Shown here piece by piece: positions 7,606-17,229 of a DNA stretch of 64,000 nt. Under the pieces are notes generated by a model, which worked only from the letters and a program-made list of their open reading frames with translations, did no database searches and had not been told where the DNA came from. The first letter of the stretch is position 1, and every line of letters begins with the position of its first letter. Made by a program: the position numbers and the translations under genes. Source of the stretch: CAYNJG01 sp965216885 (GTDB taxonomy: Bacteria; Planctomycetota; Planctomycetia; Pirellulales; Pirellulaceae); the NCBI GenBank assembly GCA_965216885.1, contig OZ244208.1, positions 2,108,001-2,172,000 on the forward strand, written 5' to 3'.

Positions 7606-9147
7606 ATGAGCTCCGGCAGTGAGAGTCCTGGCAAAGAGGTCTTTCTCGACTCGGTTGAGTCGACGGGACCATTGAGCGAAGGCTCGACGGCCACGCCGCT
7701 CGCGACTCCGGATCTCGACCGCATTCTCGCGAAGTTTGGTTCCAGCCCACTGGCGTTGCTGCAGGAGCCGGATGACCTCAAGGCATTGTTTCTGATCTTC
7801 GAAGATCTGACGCAACGCGACCGTGAGTCGATTAAGGACGGGCTTGGTGTCGTGATTGCCACCATCGACGACATCGTTTCCCGCGTCGTCGATTCCGTAC
7901 TGCATCATCCGAAATTCCAGAAGCTGGAAGCGTCGTGGCGGGGTGTTGAGTATCTGATCGCCCAGGTCGACGACCACGACGTGCCCGATGGTCGGATCGT
8001 AATTCGAGCGTTCAATGCATCTTGGGCCGAGTTACGCAGGGACTTTGAGCACGCGGTCGAGTTTGATCAGACGGTCGCCTTTCAACAGATCTACGAAGCT
8101 GAATATGGCATCGCCGGCGGTAAACCTTACGGCGTCCTGATTGGCAACTATGAACTTCGGCCGCATCCCGATGACTACTTTGTCATTAAGGAAATGTCCG
8201 GAGTCGCGGCGGCATCGTTCTCGCCATTTATCATGGGCGTCACGCCGAAATTTCTGGGTGTCGAGGAATTCAGCGACCTCGAGTCGGTGCGAAATCTTGG
8301 CTCCATTTTTGATCGGAAGGAATACACCGAGTGGCGGTCCTTCCGTGAGTCGGAAGATTCACGCTACGTCGGCCTGGCGATGCCTCGGGTGCTGATGCGG
8401 CTTCCCTACGAAGATGACGGTTCGCACGATTTTGGATTTCGATATCGGGAACGCGTGGGTGGTCCGAACCTCAACAAGTACCTGTGGGGGAACGCGGCGT
8501 TCGCATTTGGTGAAGTCCTGATTCGCTGTTTTGCAAACTCAAACTGGCTGGCGGACATTCGCGGCGTGCAGCAGGGCGTAGAGGCCGGCGGCATCGTCAC
8601 GGGTCTGCCCGTTCATCACTTTGGCACCGATGCGTGGGGCGTGACGCCGAAGTCATCAACGGATTTGTCGGTGACGGACGTGATGGAACGCCAACTGAGT
8701 GACATTGGCTTGTTGCCGCTGTCGTCGTGCCATGACACCGAATTTAGTGCGTTCTACAGCAACGAATCCGCCCAGTCGGTGAAACAGTACAGCACCCCCG
8801 AAGCGACGCAGAACGCACGCATTTCCAAAATGCTGCAGTACATGTTCTGCTCGTCTCGCTTCGCCCACTATCTGAAAACGCTGGCGCGTTGGCACGTGGG
8901 GAGTTTCACCGACGCCGGGGATCTCGAGAGTCTTTTGCATAACTGGATTATGGATTACGTCATGGCAACCAGCGACATTTCCCGCGAGCAGCGTGCACGA
9001 TTTCCGCTGCGGGACGCAGAGATCAGGGTGCGACCACAACTGTCGGATTCAGGGCACTTCCTCACTTCAATTCGGCTCGTGCCGCACCTTGAAGTCGATG
9101 ACCTTCAGGCATCGGTACAACTGAAGACCAAGATTACACCCAGCTAA
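7606..9147 (+). CDS. Second TssC-family sheath protein (EvpB/VipB family paralogue)
   Basis: A 513-residue paralogue of the preceding TssC; the same landmark motifs occur in the same order (FQKLEASWRGVEYLI, VEFDQTVAFQQIYEAEYGIA, PYGVLIGNYE, SFRESEDSRYVGLAMPRVLMRLPY, QYSTPEATQNARISKML). About 80 extra residues at the N-terminus (PLATPDLDRILAKFGSSPLA and a helical part) precede the shared domain. TssC pairs are known in some T6SS, for example the ImpC/ImpD pair of rhizobia and agrobacteria, so this copy may build mixed sheaths or act as an accessory. The ATG at 7606 is preferred; an upstream ATG at 7552 would add 18 basic residues with no family match. Confidence 0.88.
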   Translation: MSSGSESPGKEVFLDSVESTGPLSEGSTATPLATPDLDRILAKFGSSPLALLQEPDDLKALFLIFEDLTQRDRESIKDGLGVVIATIDDIVSRVVDSVLHHPKFQKLEASWRGVEYLIAQVDDHDVPDGRIVIRAFNASWAELRRDFEHAVEFDQTVAFQQIYEAEYGIAGGKPYGVLIGNYELRPHPDDYFVIKEMSGVAAASFSPFIMGVTPKFLGVEEFSDLESVRNLGSIFDRKEYTEWRSFRESEDSRYVGLAMPRVLMRLPYEDDGSHDFGFRYRERVGGPNLNKYLWGNAAFAFGEVLIRCFANSNWLADIRGVQQGVEAGGIVTGLPVHHFGTDAWGVTPKSSTDLSVTDVMERQLSDIGLLPLSSCHDTEFSAFYSNESAQSVKQYSTPEATQNARISKMLQYMFCSSRFAHYLKTLARWHVGSFTDAGDLESLLHNWIMDYVMATSDISREQRARFPLRDAEIRVRPQLSDSGHFLTSIRLVPHLEVDDLQASVQLKTKITPS

Positions 9148-9180
9148 CTGGCTCACGACTCGCCCACGGCTCGTTGCCAA

Positions 9181-9250
9181 TTGCTCACTGCTAACTGCTC
9201 ACAGCTAATTGCTCACAGCTAATTGCTCACAGCTAATTGCTCACAGCCTC
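9181..9250 (+). repeat. Five tandem 14-bp units between tssC2 and tagJ
   Basis: Five copies of a 14-base unit (TTGCTCACAGCTAA) run from 9181 to 9250. Units 3 and 4 are identical; unit 1 reads TTGCTCACTGCTAA, unit 2 starts with CT, and unit 5 ends in CCTC. A partial match also overlaps the stop codon of the preceding gene near 9141-9156. The array ends 29 bases before the tagJ start codon and is not coding. Confidence 0.85.
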
Positions 9251-9278
9251 AACTGACCAAAGGAACAGGGATACCGAT

Positions 9279-10097
9279 ATGGCTGACGATTCAAAAGCAT
9301 TGTTTGACGCGGGGAATCTGAGTGAAGCAATCGCGGCGGCGCTCAGCGAGGTTAAGTCGAAGCCTACGGATACGACGAAGCGGAGCTTCCTTTGTAGTCT
9401 GCTGTGTTTCGCCGGCGACTTCGAACGGGCGGACCGGCAACTGGATACGATTTCGAAGCAGGATACGAAGTCGGCCGTTAGCATTGGAATCTGGCGTGGC
9501 ATTCTGCGAGGCGAAGTGGCACGGCAGCAATTCTACGTTGAAGGCCGCATACCGGAATTTCTCTCGCCGCCTCCCGCACCCCGCGAAGCAGCCGCGCTGA
9601 AGGCATCCATCGAAATTCGTGAAGGCGACGTTGCTGCCGCTGCCAAACTGCTGGACTGTGATGAGCGCAAGAGCTTCAAGGTGGCCGGTTCGGCAGAGGA
9701 TGAAAGTTCGACAATCAAGTTCGAAGAGTTCCGCGATTGGGATGACATCACGTCCTGCACGCTGGAAGTGATTGCCTCCAACGGCAAGTTCTTCTGGATT
9801 CCGATGGCGGATGTTCACTCGCTGGAATTCGAACCGGTGACCACGCCGCGAGATTTGATCTGGCGTCAGGCGACGATCTCCGTTGAAAACGGACCGGATG
9901 GGGAAGTCTATCTTCCCGCACTCTATCCCGGGTCTGCGAAGCACGAGTCCGATGACGTCAAGCTTGGTCGTGTTACCGATTGGGTCGAGCAGGGTGATCT
10001 ACTGCGTGGCGTCGGTGTCCGGATGTTCGCCCTGGGCGAAGAAAATCGACAGATACTGCAACTCAAGAGTTTGAAGTTTGACCGCCCGTCAGAGTAA
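9279..10097 (+). CDS. tagJ: T6SS accessory protein TagJ (ImpE/SciE family)
   Basis: TagJ (ImpE, HsiE) binds the sheath subunit TssB and helps ClpV recycling of contracted sheaths in systems that carry it. The 272-residue product has the typical order: a tetratricopeptide-like helical N-terminal half (LFDAGNLSEAIAAALSEVKSKP, then RSFLCSLLCFAGDFERADRQL) and a C-terminal domain with FEEFRDWDDITSCTLEV, NGKFFWIPMADVHSLEFEP and PRDLIWRQATI, all hallmarks of the family. The ATG at 9279 matches family starts; an upstream TTG at 9237 lies inside the tandem repeat. It lies between the tssC pair and tssE, which supports the role. Confidence 0.92.
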   Translation: MADDSKALFDAGNLSEAIAAALSEVKSKPTDTTKRSFLCSLLCFAGDFERADRQLDTISKQDTKSAVSIGIWRGILRGEVARQQFYVEGRIPEFLSPPPAPREAAALKASIEIREGDVAAAAKLLDCDERKSFKVAGSAEDESSTIKFEEFRDWDDITSCTLEVIASNGKFFWIPMADVHSLEFEPVTTPRDLIWRQATISVENGPDGEVYLPALYPGSAKHESDDVKLGRVTDWVEQGDLLRGVGVRMFALGEENRQILQLKSLKFDRPSE

Positions 10098-10121
10098 CCT
10101 GGGGCAGAACCGGAATCGATC

Positions 10122-10607
10122 ATGGCACGCAACGACGCAAGACCCATTATCCCCTCGGTGTATGACCGCCTTCTGGGCGCGCAGCTTACGGAAGGTTCCA
10201 CGCGCGGACAGTTGTTACGCGACCTGAAGCAGTCTGTGCGGCGTGATCTCGAGAACCTGCTCAATACACGATGTCGCTTTTCGGATCCTGATCTGCTGAA
10301 GAAAGATCGGAATTCCGAACTGCGCAAGTCGCTGGTGGCGTACGGGATTCCCGACTTTACCGGTGCCGTGATGAGTCGTAACGAAGCCAAACGGGCGCTG
10401 CGTGAAATCGTGGAAGAGACGCTGGAAATTTTCGAGCCGCGGTTTGTTTCGGTGAAGGTGACGGTCGACGATTCGTCCAAATCCGACCGTTCATTGAATC
10501 TGAGAATCGATGCCACGCTGTATGCCGAACCCGCGCCGGAACCGGTCGTGTTTGAATCAAGAATGGAACTTGCAACTTCGGAAGTGGAGGTCAAAACGGC
10601 CGAATGA
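10122..10607 (+). CDS. tssE: T6SS baseplate subunit TssE (gp25-like)
   Basis: TssE resembles phage T4 gp25 and starts sheath polymerisation at the baseplate. This 161-residue protein has the N-terminal segment SVYDRLLG (residues about 12-19), a basic helix (LRDLKQSVRRDLENLLNTR), the gp25 core with VAYGIPDF (about 80-87), and EPR at about 110-112, which matches the EPR core of gp25 proteins. The stop overlaps the tssF start by ATGA at 10604-10607, so the two baseplate genes are translationally coupled. Confidence 0.94.
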   Translation: MARNDARPIIPSVYDRLLGAQLTEGSTRGQLLRDLKQSVRRDLENLLNTRCRFSDPDLLKKDRNSELRKSLVAYGIPDFTGAVMSRNEAKRALREIVEETLEIFEPRFVSVKVTVDDSSKSDRSLNLRIDATLYAEPAPEPVVFESRMELATSEVEVKTAE

Positions 10608-12439
10608 GTGACGAACTACTTCCCTACTACAACGATGAGTTGGCTTTCATTCGCAGCCTTGGTGCCGAATTTGCCGAGGCTCACCCGGAGATCGCCGGCA
10701 ACCTGCGCATGTCGGGCGACCAGATTGAAGACCCGCACGTTTCGCGGCTGATCGAATCGTTCGCCTACCTCGCGGCCCGGACGCGTCACAAGATTGATGA
10801 CGATTTCCCGGAGATCAGCGAGTCCTTCCTCAATGTGTTGTATCCGCACTTTCTGGCTCCGTTTCCGTCGACGGCGATTGCCCGCTTTGACCTCGATCGA
10901 GCTCAGATTGATGCCACGGAGGGGCACGCGGTGAAGACGGGCACGGCGCTCGAGTACAGCGGGTGTCGTTTCCGCACGTGCTACCCGGTTCACATCTGGC
11001 CGATCGAAGTATCACTGGCGACTTTGCACAGCCACCCAACGCCGGCACCGACGACGCGTTTCAGTCAGGAGTCCGAAGCCGTCATTCGTCTTCAGCTCAG
11101 TTCCTACTCCAGCAAGGTGCCCATCTCCGAGATCAACGCGAACAAGTTGCGATTCTTCATTCAGGGGCAGGCACAGCATCAGTATCCGCTGTACGAATTG
11201 CTCTTCAATGAACTGTTGGGCGTCGCGGTCGCCAGTTCACCGGACTCGGACAACGTCCACATTCTTCCCGAGGGCGCGATCAAGCCCGTTGGGTTTGGCG
11301 TGGATGAAGGACTGATCGATTACTCGGCGCAATCCTTTGCAGGTTACCGTCTGCTAACGGAGTTCTTTGCATTTCCCGACAAGTTCCTGTTCTTTGATAT
11401 TGAATTCGGCGAAGAAGTCCGGGCACAGATGGGCGAAGGCCAGCACATGGAGCTGTTCTTCTTCCTCCGCAAGCACATGCCCGAATTGGAGCCGCACGTC
11501 GACAAGACCACGTTCCAGATGGGCTGTACGCCGATTATCAATCTGTTCCGGCAAACGGCGGAAGCGTTTCGCGTGGACCACTCGGTGTATCGCCATCGCA
11601 TCCTTCCCGATGCCCGTCGTCCGGACATGTACGAGATCTTTTCTGTCGATGAGGTCCGCGCGATTTCGCCGAGCGAGAAGAAGACGACGTTTGCGCCGTT
11701 CTATTCGACGCGTCACGGAGCGGCGACGGACGAATCGACCGCGTACTGGTACGGAGTGCGGGAAGAAAGCGGCGCCGGCAGTCGAGCGGGAACGGAAGTC
11801 TATCTTTCGCTGGTGGATCTGCAGTTAAAGCCGTACGAGGAATTGGAGGAATGGACGGTCACGGTGGGCACGACCTGTTTCAACCGTAATGTCCCTGAAC
11901 AGTTTTCCGGCGAGATTCCGATGCAGGTTTCCGACGGCGGCGCTGTCATTCAGGACAGTCGAGCGATCTGCATTACCGCGCCCACGGATGTCTTGCGTCC
12001 CGAACGTCGACGCGGCACGCTGTGGAAGTTGATTTCGCACCTGTCGCTGAATCATCTTTCGCTGGTGGACAATGAGCGCGGCGCCGAAGCGCTTCGCGAA
12101 ATCCTGTCGCTCTACGACTTGCGGAATTCACCGGCGACCCGAAGGAACATCGATGCTCTTTCGAATGTCGAGAGCAAACGTGTTGTCCGCTCGATTGTGG
12201 CGGCGAGGCAGGGCGGTCACCACGGTTTTTGCCGAGGTACGCAAGTCACCCTGACGATCGACGAAGAAAAGATGAGCGGGGGGAACCTGTTCCTCTTTGC
12301 TGCGGTGATTGAGCGGTTTCTGGGCCTGTATACGTCGATCAATTCGTTCACGCAGACGCTGGTTCGCACGGATCGTCGGGAAGGCTACCTCCATCATACT
12401 CCGCCGCCCGCGCGTGCCGGAGAACGTTTGCTTTCATGA
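10604..12439 (+). CDS. tssF: T6SS baseplate subunit TssF (VasA/ImpG)
   Basis: TssF pairs with TssG in the baseplate wedge. The 611-residue protein begins with the family's signature (LLPYYNDELAFIRSLGAEFA, then IAGNLRM and DPHVSRLIESFAYLAAR at about residues 44-60), followed by the ELYPHFLAP-like segment FLNVLYPHFLAPFPS and, around residue 305, NLFRQTAEAF. Near the C-terminus are the segments LWKLISHLSLNHLSL and the terminal FLGLYTSINSFTQ. Length is normal (about 590-630). It overlaps tssE by 4 bases; tssG follows 62 bases later. Confidence 0.96.
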   Translation: MSDELLPYYNDELAFIRSLGAEFAEAHPEIAGNLRMSGDQIEDPHVSRLIESFAYLAARTRHKIDDDFPEISESFLNVLYPHFLAPFPSTAIARFDLDRAQIDATEGHAVKTGTALEYSGCRFRTCYPVHIWPIEVSLATLHSHPTPAPTTRFSQESEAVIRLQLSSYSSKVPISEINANKLRFFIQGQAQHQYPLYELLFNELLGVAVASSPDSDNVHILPEGAIKPVGFGVDEGLIDYSAQSFAGYRLLTEFFAFPDKFLFFDIEFGEEVRAQMGEGQHMELFFFLRKHMPELEPHVDKTTFQMGCTPIINLFRQTAEAFRVDHSVYRHRILPDARRPDMYEIFSVDEVRAISPSEKKTTFAPFYSTRHGAATDESTAYWYGVREESGAGSRAGTEVYLSLVDLQLKPYEELEEWTVTVGTTCFNRNVPEQFSGEIPMQVSDGGAVIQDSRAICITAPTDVLRPERRRGTLWKLISHLSLNHLSLVDNERGAEALREILSLYDLRNSPATRRNIDALSNVESKRVVRSIVAARQGGHHGFCRGTQVTLTIDEEKMSGGNLFLFAAVIERFLGLYTSINSFTQTLVRTDRREGYLHHTPPPARAGERLLS

Positions 12440-12501
12440 GTCGTCGCCAGTCGGCGCGTCCATATTTCAGTTCGTCCTACCAGATCGATTAACCAATCAG
12501 C

Positions 12502-13575
12502 ATGTCGCGGCCAAATTCCAACAACATCATCGACCAGTTGGTCGAACGCCCGTACGCCTTTGAATTTTTTCAGGCGATGCGGTTGCTGGGATTCAACACT
12601 TCGACCGATCCCGGTGCCGATGCCAAACGGCCGGTTGGTTATCGTGGACGGCCGGATCGCGAAGTCGTTCGTTTTGCCACGGCCCCGACGTTCCGTTTCT
12701 CGCCGAACGACATTTCGGAATTCTCGACACCGTACGATGCGACGAAGAGCCGGCGCTTGCAACCCGCCAGCATGACGGTGCTCTTCATGGGTCTGACGGG
12801 CCCGCAAGGAGTCCTGCCACAACACTACACCCAGGAAGTCATCGACCGCGAGCGGCGGAATGAGCTGGGGCTGCGCGAGTTCTTCGATCTCTTCAACCAC
12901 CGTCTGATTTCACTCTACTATCGGGCGTGGGAGAAATATCGTTTTCCCGTGCTCTACGAACGTCGCAGTCTCTCCCATTACGGGACCGACGATTTTACGC
13001 AAGCGGTTTTCAGCTTTGCCGGCATGGGAACCGGTGGTTTGCGGCAGCGGTTGGAAATCGATGACCGGTTGTTACTTTACTACAGCGGGCAGTTTGCTCG
13101 CAGCCAGCCGAACGCCAATTCGTTGCAGCGAATGGTGGCCGGGCATTTCTGCGTGAAGGCGGAAATTGAACAGTTCGTCGGCCAGTGGATGATGCTGGAT
13201 GTTGTCGACCAGACGCAGGTTGGGATGGCAAACAGCCGCCTTGGCGAGTCCACCGTGGTTGGCGATCGAGTGTGGGGTATCGAGAGTCGGTTTACGGTGC
13301 GGATTGGGCCGCTCGGTTACCGCGACTACATGAAATACTCGCCACTGGGAACGCTATTCCAGAAGATGAGTCAGTTCATACGAACCTACGTTGGCCCCGA
13401 GTTCGATTTTGACATCCAGCCCGTGCTGACCGCGGAAGACGTGCCGGAACTCGAATTGTCCGAAAGCCATGCTCCTCGACTCGGCTGGAACACATGGGTT
13501 CGCAGTGATCCCTTTACCCACGATGCCGATGACGCCGTCTTTGCCTGCGATGGCTCGCCCCAACTGGCGATCTAG
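12502..13575 (+). CDS. tssG: T6SS baseplate subunit TssG (VasB/ImpH)
   Basis: Partner of TssF in the baseplate wedge. The 357-residue product carries the expected segments: YAFEFFQAMRLL at about residues 17-28, the FATAPTFRFSPNDISEF region at about 56-72, LFMGLTGPQGVLPQHYTQEV at about 93-112, and FFDLFNHRLISLYYRAWEKYR at about 127-147. The middle also has the family's GQFARSQPNANSLQRMV stretch. It lies between tssF and clpV in the usual order. Confidence 0.95.
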   Translation: MSRPNSNNIIDQLVERPYAFEFFQAMRLLGFNTSTDPGADAKRPVGYRGRPDREVVRFATAPTFRFSPNDISEFSTPYDATKSRRLQPASMTVLFMGLTGPQGVLPQHYTQEVIDRERRNELGLREFFDLFNHRLISLYYRAWEKYRFPVLYERRSLSHYGTDDFTQAVFSFAGMGTGGLRQRLEIDDRLLLYYSGQFARSQPNANSLQRMVAGHFCVKAEIEQFVGQWMMLDVVDQTQVGMANSRLGESTVVGDRVWGIESRFTVRIGPLGYRDYMKYSPLGTLFQKMSQFIRTYVGPEFDFDIQPVLTAEDVPELELSESHAPRLGWNTWVRSDPFTHDADDAVFACDGSPQLAI

Positions 13576-13647
13576 CGGACCGATTCGAACAAGAAACAAA
13601 ATGACTGAAACGATTCACAAACACCAAGCTACCGGAGAACTTCTGCG

Positions 13648-16386
13648 ATGGTTGATGTAAGCCCCAAACACCTGATTGCGAAACTGAATGAAGGCAGCCA
13701 GAAAGCCGTCGAAGGAGCGGCTGGTTTGTGTCTCTCGCGGACAAACTACAACATTGAGATCGAGCACTGGTTGGTCAAGCTGTTAGAGATTCCCAACTCG
13801 GATTTGCACGCAATCTGCAATCACTTCAGTGTCGATACTTCGCGTCTGATGACGCAGTTGAACACGGAGATCGACAGTTTCAAGACGGGCAACGCTCGCA
13901 CGCCGGCGCTCAGTCCCAGCTTCGTGGACCTGATCAAGGAAGCATGGGTTGTGTGTTCGGTCACTTCGGGCGAGTCGCAGATTCGCACTGGGCATGTGTT
14001 GGCGGCGTTACTGAATGATGAAGCCCTTTCGCGTTCGTCAGCAGCGATGGTCGACGAGCTATCAAAGCTGCCGGCTCCCCAGCTACTGAATGAACTGGCG
14101 GCCATCACGGCAGAAAGCGGCGAGAGTGCCGCGGCGAAGAAGATCAAATCGGAACCGGCCGGCGGAGGCTCACGGAAAGTGTCGGGGCCCACCGATACGC
14201 CCTCGCTGGATCAGTTTACGATCAATCTGACCGAACGTGCCGAGAGTGGCTCGATTGATCCTGTGCTCGGACGCGATCCGGAGATTCGCCAGATCATCGA
14301 CATATTGATGCGGCGTCGACAGAACAACCCGATTCTCACGGGCGAGCCGGGCGTGGGAAAGACGGCGGTCGCCGAAGGCTTCGCTCTGCGTTTGGCCGCG
14401 GGCGACGTACCGCCGGCGCTGGAAGGCGTCACGTTACGGTCGCTGGATATGGGGCTGCTGCAAGCCGGAGCGGGGATCAAAGGCGAGTTTGAAAATCGAT
14501 TGAAATCCGTCATCGACGAAGTCAAATCGTCTCCCACGCCCATCATCCTCTTCATTGACGAAGCTCATACGATGATCGGTGCCGGTGGCGCGGCAGGTGG
14601 AGCCGACGCGGCAAACTTGCTGAAGCCGGCATTGGCGCGTGGAGAGTTGCGAACGATCGCCGCTACGACATGGACGGAATACAAAAAGTATTTCGAAAAG
14701 GACGCCGCGCTGGCTCGACGTTTCCAGGTCGTGAAGGTCGAAGAGCCCTCGATTGAATCGGCCATCGATATGATGCGAGGTCTGACGCAGACGTTGGAGA
14801 ATCACCATCGAATCCGGATTCTGAACGAAGCGGTCGTGGACGCGGTGAATCTGTCCAGTCGCTACATCGCCGGGCGGCTGCTTCCGGACAAGTCGGTCAG
14901 TCTGCTCGATACGACTTGCGCCCGGATCCGGCTCAGCCAGGCGGCAACGCCTCCGTCGGTCGAAGATTGCCAGCGACGCATCGAACAACTGAAGGTTTCG
15001 ATCGGTATTCTGGAACGCGAGCTTACCACCGGTGGCGACCATGACGAAGAATTGCAACTGAAGCGGGAAGAATTGGCGGCCTCGGAAGTTGAGTACGCGA
15101 ACCTTCAGAAGCAATGGGAGCAGGAACTGGAGCTGGTTGGCAAGATCGGCGAAATTCGCGACAAGCTGGAAGGGACGGCCTCGTCCGAAGCTGATGAGGC
15201 GGCCGATGAAGCGGCCACTGCCGAGGAAGGGGCCGAAGTGGCGGAACCGGCCGAGCCGCTAACCGAAGCAGAAGCAGAATCGCTGAAGCAGGAACTGTTG
15301 AAGATCGAGGAAGAGCTGCGGACGGTCCAGGGCGAAGATCCGCTCGTTCAGCCCGTCGTGAATTCAGCAGCCGTGGCCGAAACGGTCGCAGCGTGGACGG
15401 GAATCCCCGTTGGTCGCATGGTGGCCGATGAGATTCAGACGGTATTAAACCTGAAGGAATTGATGGAGAAGTCGATCATTGGGCAGTCGCACGCTCTGGA
15501 TCTGATCTCGCAACGGATTCGAACATCTCGGGCAAACCTGAACGATCCAAATACGCCGATCGGTGTTTTCCTGCTCGCGGGAACCAGTGGTGTTGGTAAA
15601 ACGGAAACGGCCATCACGCTTGCCGAGTTGCTCTATGGTGGAGAGCAGAACATGACGACCATCAACATGACCGAGTTCAAGGAAGAGCATAAGATCTCGC
15701 AACTGATTGGCTCGCCTAAAGGTTACGTCGGGTACGGAACCGGCGGCGTGCTGACGGAGGCCGTGCGGCGCAAGCCCTACAGCGTGATCCTGCTTGATGA
15801 GCTGGAGAAGGCGCATGCTTCGTTCCAGGACCTGTTCTACCAGGTCTTTGACAAAGGCAAAATGAACGATTCGGACGGAGTTGAGATTGATTTCAAGAAC
15901 ACGGTCATCCTGATGACGACCAACGCCGGTACCGACGCGATCAAGGCCTTGTGCAGTGACCCGGATACGATTCCCGAACCGGAGGCCTTCAGTGAAGCCA
16001 TCTTTGACGAGATGTTGAAGGACCGGTCGCAGGGCGGTGGCGGATTTGCTCCGGCGTTCCTTGGCCGACTGCAGATCATCCCGTACTATCCGTTAGCTCC
16101 GCACGTGTTGGAGAAGATCATCGGTTTGAAGCTGGGCAAAGTTGGACGCCGGGTGAAGGAGCACTATGGCGGAACGTTCAGCTACACACCGGACGTCACC
16201 CAGACGATTCTGGAACGTTGCACCGAAGTCGATACGGGAGCTCGTAATATCGATCACATCGTGTCCCGCACAATCCTGCCGCAGCTGTCGGCCGAATTCC
16301 TACAACGGATGGCCGATGGTCACGAAATTTCGGGCGTTGAGATCAAGATGGCCGACGATGGTTCGTTCGCCTACGACCTGTCGTGA
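13648..16386 (+). CDS. clpV: T6SS sheath-recycling ATPase ClpV (TssH)
   Basis: AAA+ ATPase of the ClpB family that disassembles the contracted TssB/TssC sheath. The 912-residue protein has an N-terminal Clp-N type domain (residues about 1-150), a first AAA domain with Walker A GEPGVGKT at 232-239 and a Walker B ILFIDEAH, a coiled-coil middle region (about 440-515) and a second AAA domain with Walker A GTSGVGKT at 645-652 and Walker B VILLDELEKAH. Between the coiled coil and the second AAA domain is an unusual Ala/Glu-rich acidic insertion (about residues 510-555). The order after tssG is typical. It lies 72 bases after tssG. Confidence 0.95.
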   Translation: MVDVSPKHLIAKLNEGSQKAVEGAAGLCLSRTNYNIEIEHWLVKLLEIPNSDLHAICNHFSVDTSRLMTQLNTEIDSFKTGNARTPALSPSFVDLIKEAWVVCSVTSGESQIRTGHVLAALLNDEALSRSSAAMVDELSKLPAPQLLNELAAITAESGESAAAKKIKSEPAGGGSRKVSGPTDTPSLDQFTINLTERAESGSIDPVLGRDPEIRQIIDILMRRRQNNPILTGEPGVGKTAVAEGFALRLAAGDVPPALEGVTLRSLDMGLLQAGAGIKGEFENRLKSVIDEVKSSPTPIILFIDEAHTMIGAGGAAGGADAANLLKPALARGELRTIAATTWTEYKKYFEKDAALARRFQVVKVEEPSIESAIDMMRGLTQTLENHHRIRILNEAVVDAVNLSSRYIAGRLLPDKSVSLLDTTCARIRLSQAATPPSVEDCQRRIEQLKVSIGILERELTTGGDHDEELQLKREELAASEVEYANLQKQWEQELELVGKIGEIRDKLEGTASSEADEAADEAATAEEGAEVAEPAEPLTEAEAESLKQELLKIEEELRTVQGEDPLVQPVVNSAAVAETVAAWTGIPVGRMVADEIQTVLNLKELMEKSIIGQSHALDLISQRIRTSRANLNDPNTPIGVFLLAGTSGVGKTETAITLAELLYGGEQNMTTINMTEFKEEHKISQLIGSPKGYVGYGTGGVLTEAVRRKPYSVILLDELEKAHASFQDLFYQVFDKGKMNDSDGVEIDFKNTVILMTTNAGTDAIKALCSDPDTIPEPEAFSEAIFDEMLKDRSQGGGGFAPAFLGRLQIIPYYPLAPHVLEKIIGLKLGKVGRRVKEHYGGTFSYTPDVTQTILERCTEVDTGARNIDHIVSRTILPQLSAEFLQRMADGHEISGVEIKMADDGSFAYDLS

Positions 16387-16711
16387 GTGCCGGGAGGCTA
16401 TAAGGGCGAGTGACCGGTTGACGCCGCAATTCCTTAAGGTTAATTGAAGGTTCGGTCATAAGCCTTTGGGCGGCCGTGGAAGTCGGATTTTGTCCAGCAA
16501 AAAGTTTTGAGGCAACATCCCGGATTGGTACAGAATCGGTCATTTTCCCCTAAAATACGGCATTCTGAGGCTCGAAAAAAAAGTTTCGAAATCGACGCAA
16601 CAATCTGGGGGTCGCGCCGAGAATGATTAGTGTCACACACGGGACATAACGAGCCGACCATGAGGGCGGCAAAGACAACTGTAAACATTTTTTCTACCCC
16701 AGGAGGCCACC
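16387..16711 (+). other. Intergenic region upstream of hcp
   Basis: 325 bases without a gene. A TAAAAT at 16551-16556 could be a -10 element, with TTGGTA at 16525-16530, but the 20-base spacer is longer than ideal. A poly-A tract (16575-16583) lies further on. No sigma-54 motif is seen. The strong ribosome site CCAGGAGGCCACC directly before the hcp start shows high translation is likely. Confidence 0.4.
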
Positions 16712-17194
16712 ATGGCTGCTTACATCAAATTCGACGGCGTTGACGGTGAGTGCAAAGACAAAGATCACAAAGGCTGGAGTGACCTGGCATCGTTCGGTCA
16801 GGCTCTGCATCAGCCTGGTGGTGGAGCGACGGGTGCTACCCGTCGACGTGGCGACGTCATCATGGACGACCTGACCTGCTCGAAAGAGCTGGACAAGGCC
16901 AGCCCCAAGATCGCGGAAGCGGTTGCCAAGGGCCGTGTTTTCCCGAAAGTGGAGATTGACCTGACCGCATCCTACACCGACTCGGGCCGCGTAACATTCT
17001 ACAAGTATGAGCTGAAGAACGTGCTGGTCACCAGCTACAACATCAGTGGTGCCGGCCAGGCGGAAGACGTGCCAATGGAAGACTTCTCGCTGAACTTTGA
17101 GGAAATCAAGGTGACCTACACCGAGAATGACAGCAAAGGCAAGAAGAAGGGCAACGTCGAGTACAGCTGGAAGGTCGAAGAAGGCGAAAGCTAG
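16712..17194 (+). CDS. hcp: T6SS tube protein Hcp
   Basis: Hcp forms the hexameric rings of the inner tube that is expelled from the cell. The 160-residue protein fits the family: MAAYIKFDGVDGE start, a KGWSDLASFGQAL segment at about residues 21-32, two strands with MDDLTCSKELDKASPKIAEA (about 50-70), and the C-terminal EDFSLNFEEIKVTY and EYSWKVEEG strands. It stands alone between a 325-base upstream gap, an AGGAGG ribosome site and a strong intrinsic terminator, so it is probably made as a short, abundant transcript. Confidence 0.95.
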   Translation: MAAYIKFDGVDGECKDKDHKGWSDLASFGQALHQPGGGATGATRRRGDVIMDDLTCSKELDKASPKIAEAVAKGRVFPKVEIDLTASYTDSGRVTFYKYELKNVLVTSYNISGAGQAEDVPMEDFSLNFEEIKVTYTENDSKGKKKGNVEYSWKVEEGES

Positions 17195-17229
17195 ACTCGA
17201 CAAGGCTGCTCAGCCAGTTGACATTCATC

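Noticed and set aside
16525..16556. Promoter for hcp at TTGGTA and TAAAAT
   Set aside because: The 20-base spacer is too long for a sure call; left only as a note in the intergenic entry.
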